From Linepithema humile (Eukaryota; Arthropoda; Insecta; Hymenoptera; Formicidae), in contig NC_090129.1 in the NCBI RefSeq assembly GCF_040581485.1, positions 23,690,764-23,754,763 of the forward strand: DNA of 64,000 nt, given 5' to 3'. Shown here one piece after another: positions 61,234-64,000 of the stretch (position 1 is its first letter; each line of letters starts with the position of its first letter). The notes below the pieces were generated by a model. That model did no database searches, was not told where the DNA came from, and worked only from the letters and a program-made list of their open reading frames with translations. A program made the position numbers and the translations under genes.

Positions 61234-64000
61234 TCATTTGACGATGAATTTTTTGATAATGGAAGGTGATGCATTGGCATCCACGGGACATAAATGTCCG
61301 CGAGTTAGTGCATCAGTTAACAGTGCATGCCACATTGGATCCTTCTGCAAAGCAAAGATTACGCGGTGACATTTTTGTAAAACAAAATAGAATTTCTAAA
61401 ATGCAACTTTGTATAATAATCTTTTCTTCTTACCTTAAATGTTTGGAAATTTCCACATAATATCAAGCTGTATTTAGCTCTTGTGAGGGCTACACAAAGT
61501 CTTTGCTTGTCCGACAAAAATCCAATACCGTGGCTTCTAACGCAGGACATTATTATAACGTCTCGCTCTTGACCTTGGAAACCATCGACCGTATTAACTT
61601 CGAAGTTAATCCTCTTTCTTATTTTATCCGGTACAGTGCATATCCTGAAAAATAAATGTCTCGTGAGTCCGCAGGTTCGCCATAGCTAGCGAAACGACTA
61701 TTGGTTTTGCAACGAACCTTTCGTTAATTTTATTCAGCACAAGAGTCCTTTGATTGTTGTATGGCGTGAGAACGCCAACAGAAATCTTGGCGTCCTCCTC
61801 CCACTTCGGGAATATCAGCATAGTATAAATTATATTAGCCACGAATTCCGCTTCGGTGGAGTTGGAGAATTTGTCGTCATTTTGCGCGGAGGTGTGGTCC
61901 AACACTTTGTACCCGTGAAATGGGAAATTTGTATTCCAATCGGTGGCGTTTTTCAATTTTGCGCCGTAGAAGAATTTATTCGGCCAATACGAGATAGAGT
62001 AATCCATACGATATTGCGTGTCCAGCATTATTATCGGACTGCGCGTCTGCGACGCGAAGACGCTCTGCATCCTCGCAAATATCGATCGATCCAGCCCCAG
62101 CCTCTTCGCCCGCTGGCTCAAGACTGTCGCGGGCAACTGATTCGGATCGCCTACTAAAACTAGCGTGTTCACCCCCAGCATCAACGGTATCAAGGTCTCC
62201 GCTTCGCAGCTTTGCGTTGCTTCGTCAACGATACAAACGGATATCCTTTCCTTGTTACCACCGAATTTCGACTCCATCAGATTTGTGTAGCAAGACGAGA
62301 GTGTACAGGTGATTATGTTGGCGCCTGTGAGAATCGAGTTCTCCGCCATACGTTGAAATTTAGCGCGTTCCTTTGAAGTGAACTCGTCCACCGTTTTACC
62401 ACATTTCTTTAACTCGTAGTCCATCTTTACATTAACTAGTTTTTTTTCTACTTCCTGCCTCTCCGCTTCATCTATATGGGAGCTCGCAGATTGAAGATTT
62501 AGCTCGTTGAGGAGCGACTTTATCACCTCAATATCCTTGTCCTTATCACTAGGCGATTTATTTTTGATCGCGTTTGAGCTGCGCAAGAGCCGTTTCCCCA
62601 ATTCCGTCACGGAAATAGCTTTAGCCAATGGATTCATAGTTTCCGGTCGACCAATGCGCACCATGTTGAAAGATTTCTTGTTTTCCAAGGTAGACCTGAT
62701 TTTCAGAAGTCTCAACACAATTTCATCAATAGCGGCATTAGACGGCGCGCAAACCAAGATCTTCAAAGGTCTTTTATTGTTTGCATTTTCATTATACAGT
62801 ATCTGAGTCACCAAATTGACGATAACTTTGGACTTGCCCGTTCCCGGCGGCCCCTGAATAAAGCACAGTTTGGGTTCTTTGTTCAGAACAGTCTGCGACA
62901 CTCGATATACCGCTTCCAGTTGTTTCTGATTTAAATTGTCCTTCGTGATCAGCGAGCCGGGCGATTTGGTCATCGACGGCAATTGGTAGTCCTGGTATCT
63001 CGGATTCAGAATTGAATCCAGAAGAGGCGACTGAGGTAAATACTGCAGCGCCTGCACCATTCTCATATTTGCTCGTAGATACATAACCGTTCGAATTCTG
63101 TACACCCGATTAATAGGAACATCGCAGTCCAAAGGTCGCGTCTGCAAAGTATACGTCACCACTGCATACGGATTTTGCACGTGGCGTCTTAACTCCTTAT
63201 TGTAATGCGTGAAGTCTGTGATAATCGTTTGGTACATATTGATGACGTATGCGAATATCTGACAGTTTTTTAATTGAAGAACGACAAGATCTCCGTAAAC
63301 TGGATGCATCGGTTTATCAAGATCCATCCTGCTGACGAGTACCTCGATCATCATGGTCGTCAGGAACAGATTAGTCGACGATATCGGAGTGCGCGTAATC
63401 GAATTCTGGACCACGGAACATATCATAGTAGCGCGCTGCGTATTCTTCTCGATTGCTTCGAAGTCTTTAGTCATAGTGTACCATATCTCGTGCAACAGGA
63501 GGGGCATGGCGACTTCGTAATATTGTTTGTACGACTCGTAGCTTAATTTCATGGGTTGAATTTCACAAGGCGACACAATCGGTGGCTCCTTGTTCAATTT
63601 GCGCTGCTCATCGAGCCACAAGGGATTCCACATGAAAATCCGCAACAGGAATTCATCAAGTTTCGGGACCCAGTTTACACAAGCTGTGGACTTCTTTGTT
63701 AATTTATTCGTAGGTATAGGTGCATCTTTTCCCAACAATTTTTTCATATTATTACGTAGATCAATTTCATATTCTTTTATAAACGGTTTTTCGCAAAAAG
63801 TCACTTTCTTTTTTTTTGCCTTTAGTTTCGAACGTATTATGAGAATCGATTTTAGACTGTTCGCTGTTTCTTTCGTTTCTTTGTTATCTTGCACCAAAGC
63901 GGAAGTACCTTCAGTGGATCTATCTCGCGATTCAGACATATTTGTATTAATCCTTTTCGTTTCTTTACTATTGCTATGTTTTTTGTCTTTTTCAGATGCT
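61234..64000 (-). CDS. SETX: Senataxin/Sen1-like superfamily-1 RNA-DNA helicase, 3' part, N-terminus off window
   Basis: A nuclear helicase of the Sen1 type, which resolves RNA-DNA hybrids and assists transcription termination. Exons on the minus strand: 64000-61718, 61644-61434 and 61344-61234 (stop TGA); the 73-bp and 89-bp introns keep frame. Counting from the Met at 63939: Lys-rich linker 28-48; all-beta 'stalk' region about 210-300; Q-motif NQKQLEAV 337-344; Walker A GPPGTGKS 363-370; DEATQ 572-576; GDPNQLP 597-603; QYRMD 642-646. Exon 2 adds VDGFQGQERD and VALTRAK (motifs V and VI), and exon 3 a 36-residue C-terminus. The frame stays open upstream of that Met to the window edge (20 more codons, Lys/Ser-rich). 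The true N-terminus therefore lies outside, as expected for a family usually over 1,500 residues. VDEATQSCE is close to the senataxin form of motif II. Confidence 0.9.
61645..61717 (-). other. 73-bp intron in the helicase gene
   Basis: Donor GTTCGT (weak) and acceptor TTTTTCAG on the minus strand. Splicing joins NE-R to ICTVPDK and leads straight into VNTVDGFQGQERD. Reading through instead gives a spurious extension of 30 residues and a stop, which truncates motifs V and VI. Confidence 0.85.

Overview
The window looks like nuclear DNA of an insect, most likely a hymenopteran and possibly an ant. It is AT-rich with small GC-rich islands, has spliced genes with GT..AG introns, dense foldback repeats, and the start of a Mutator-like transposase of a type common in ant genomes. 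The species assignment is an inference. No bacterial operon, CRISPR array or rRNA was seen.

Layout. 1-427 (minus) is the N-terminal part of a Mutator-like transposase cut by the left edge. 817-1214 is a TTAA-flanked foldback MITE. 1.2-7.1 kb has no recognisable gene. 7,210-23,199 is one 15,990-bp element, the main find of this window. It has near-identical terminal inverted repeats of about 1 kb built from a roughly 340-bp 'head' and 164-bp tandem units, an exact 9-bp target duplication (AATGATTTT at 7201-7209 and 23200-23208), and an interior of 11 head-to-tail half-modules plus one complete foldback module. Removing the element and one target copy restores the 98-bp period of the host tandem repeat exactly. 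The architecture matches Drosophila Foldback (FB) elements, which are Mutator-related, but the tandem unit is satellite-sized. It has no coding capacity, so it would be non-autonomous. A 148-bp Tc1/mariner-type MITE follows at 23,563-23,710.

23.7-41.9 kb is non-coding: GC-rich islands, microsatellites, a roughly 124-bp tandem repeat at 36.3-36.8 kb, and several dyads. It probably contains the missing first exon and promoter of the next gene. 41,937-57,045 (plus) holds twelve coding exons of a cysteine-rich, probably secreted and GPI-anchored protein. 599 residues are visible, arranged as two repeats of an A-B module pair, resembling insect proteins annotated with DUF7042-DUF7045 domains. Its second visible intron carries a 453-bp foldback element with a near-perfect 9-bp duplication.

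Two minus-strand genes follow, convergent with it. 59,800-60,474 is an O6-methylguanine-DNA methyltransferase with its PCHR active site. 61,234-64,000 is a Sen1/senataxin helicase with all superfamily-1 motifs over three exons; its open frame runs off the right edge. Both act in genome maintenance (alkylation repair; R-loop and transcription-termination helicase). Their adjacency is tandem, and no functional link can be inferred from sequence alone.
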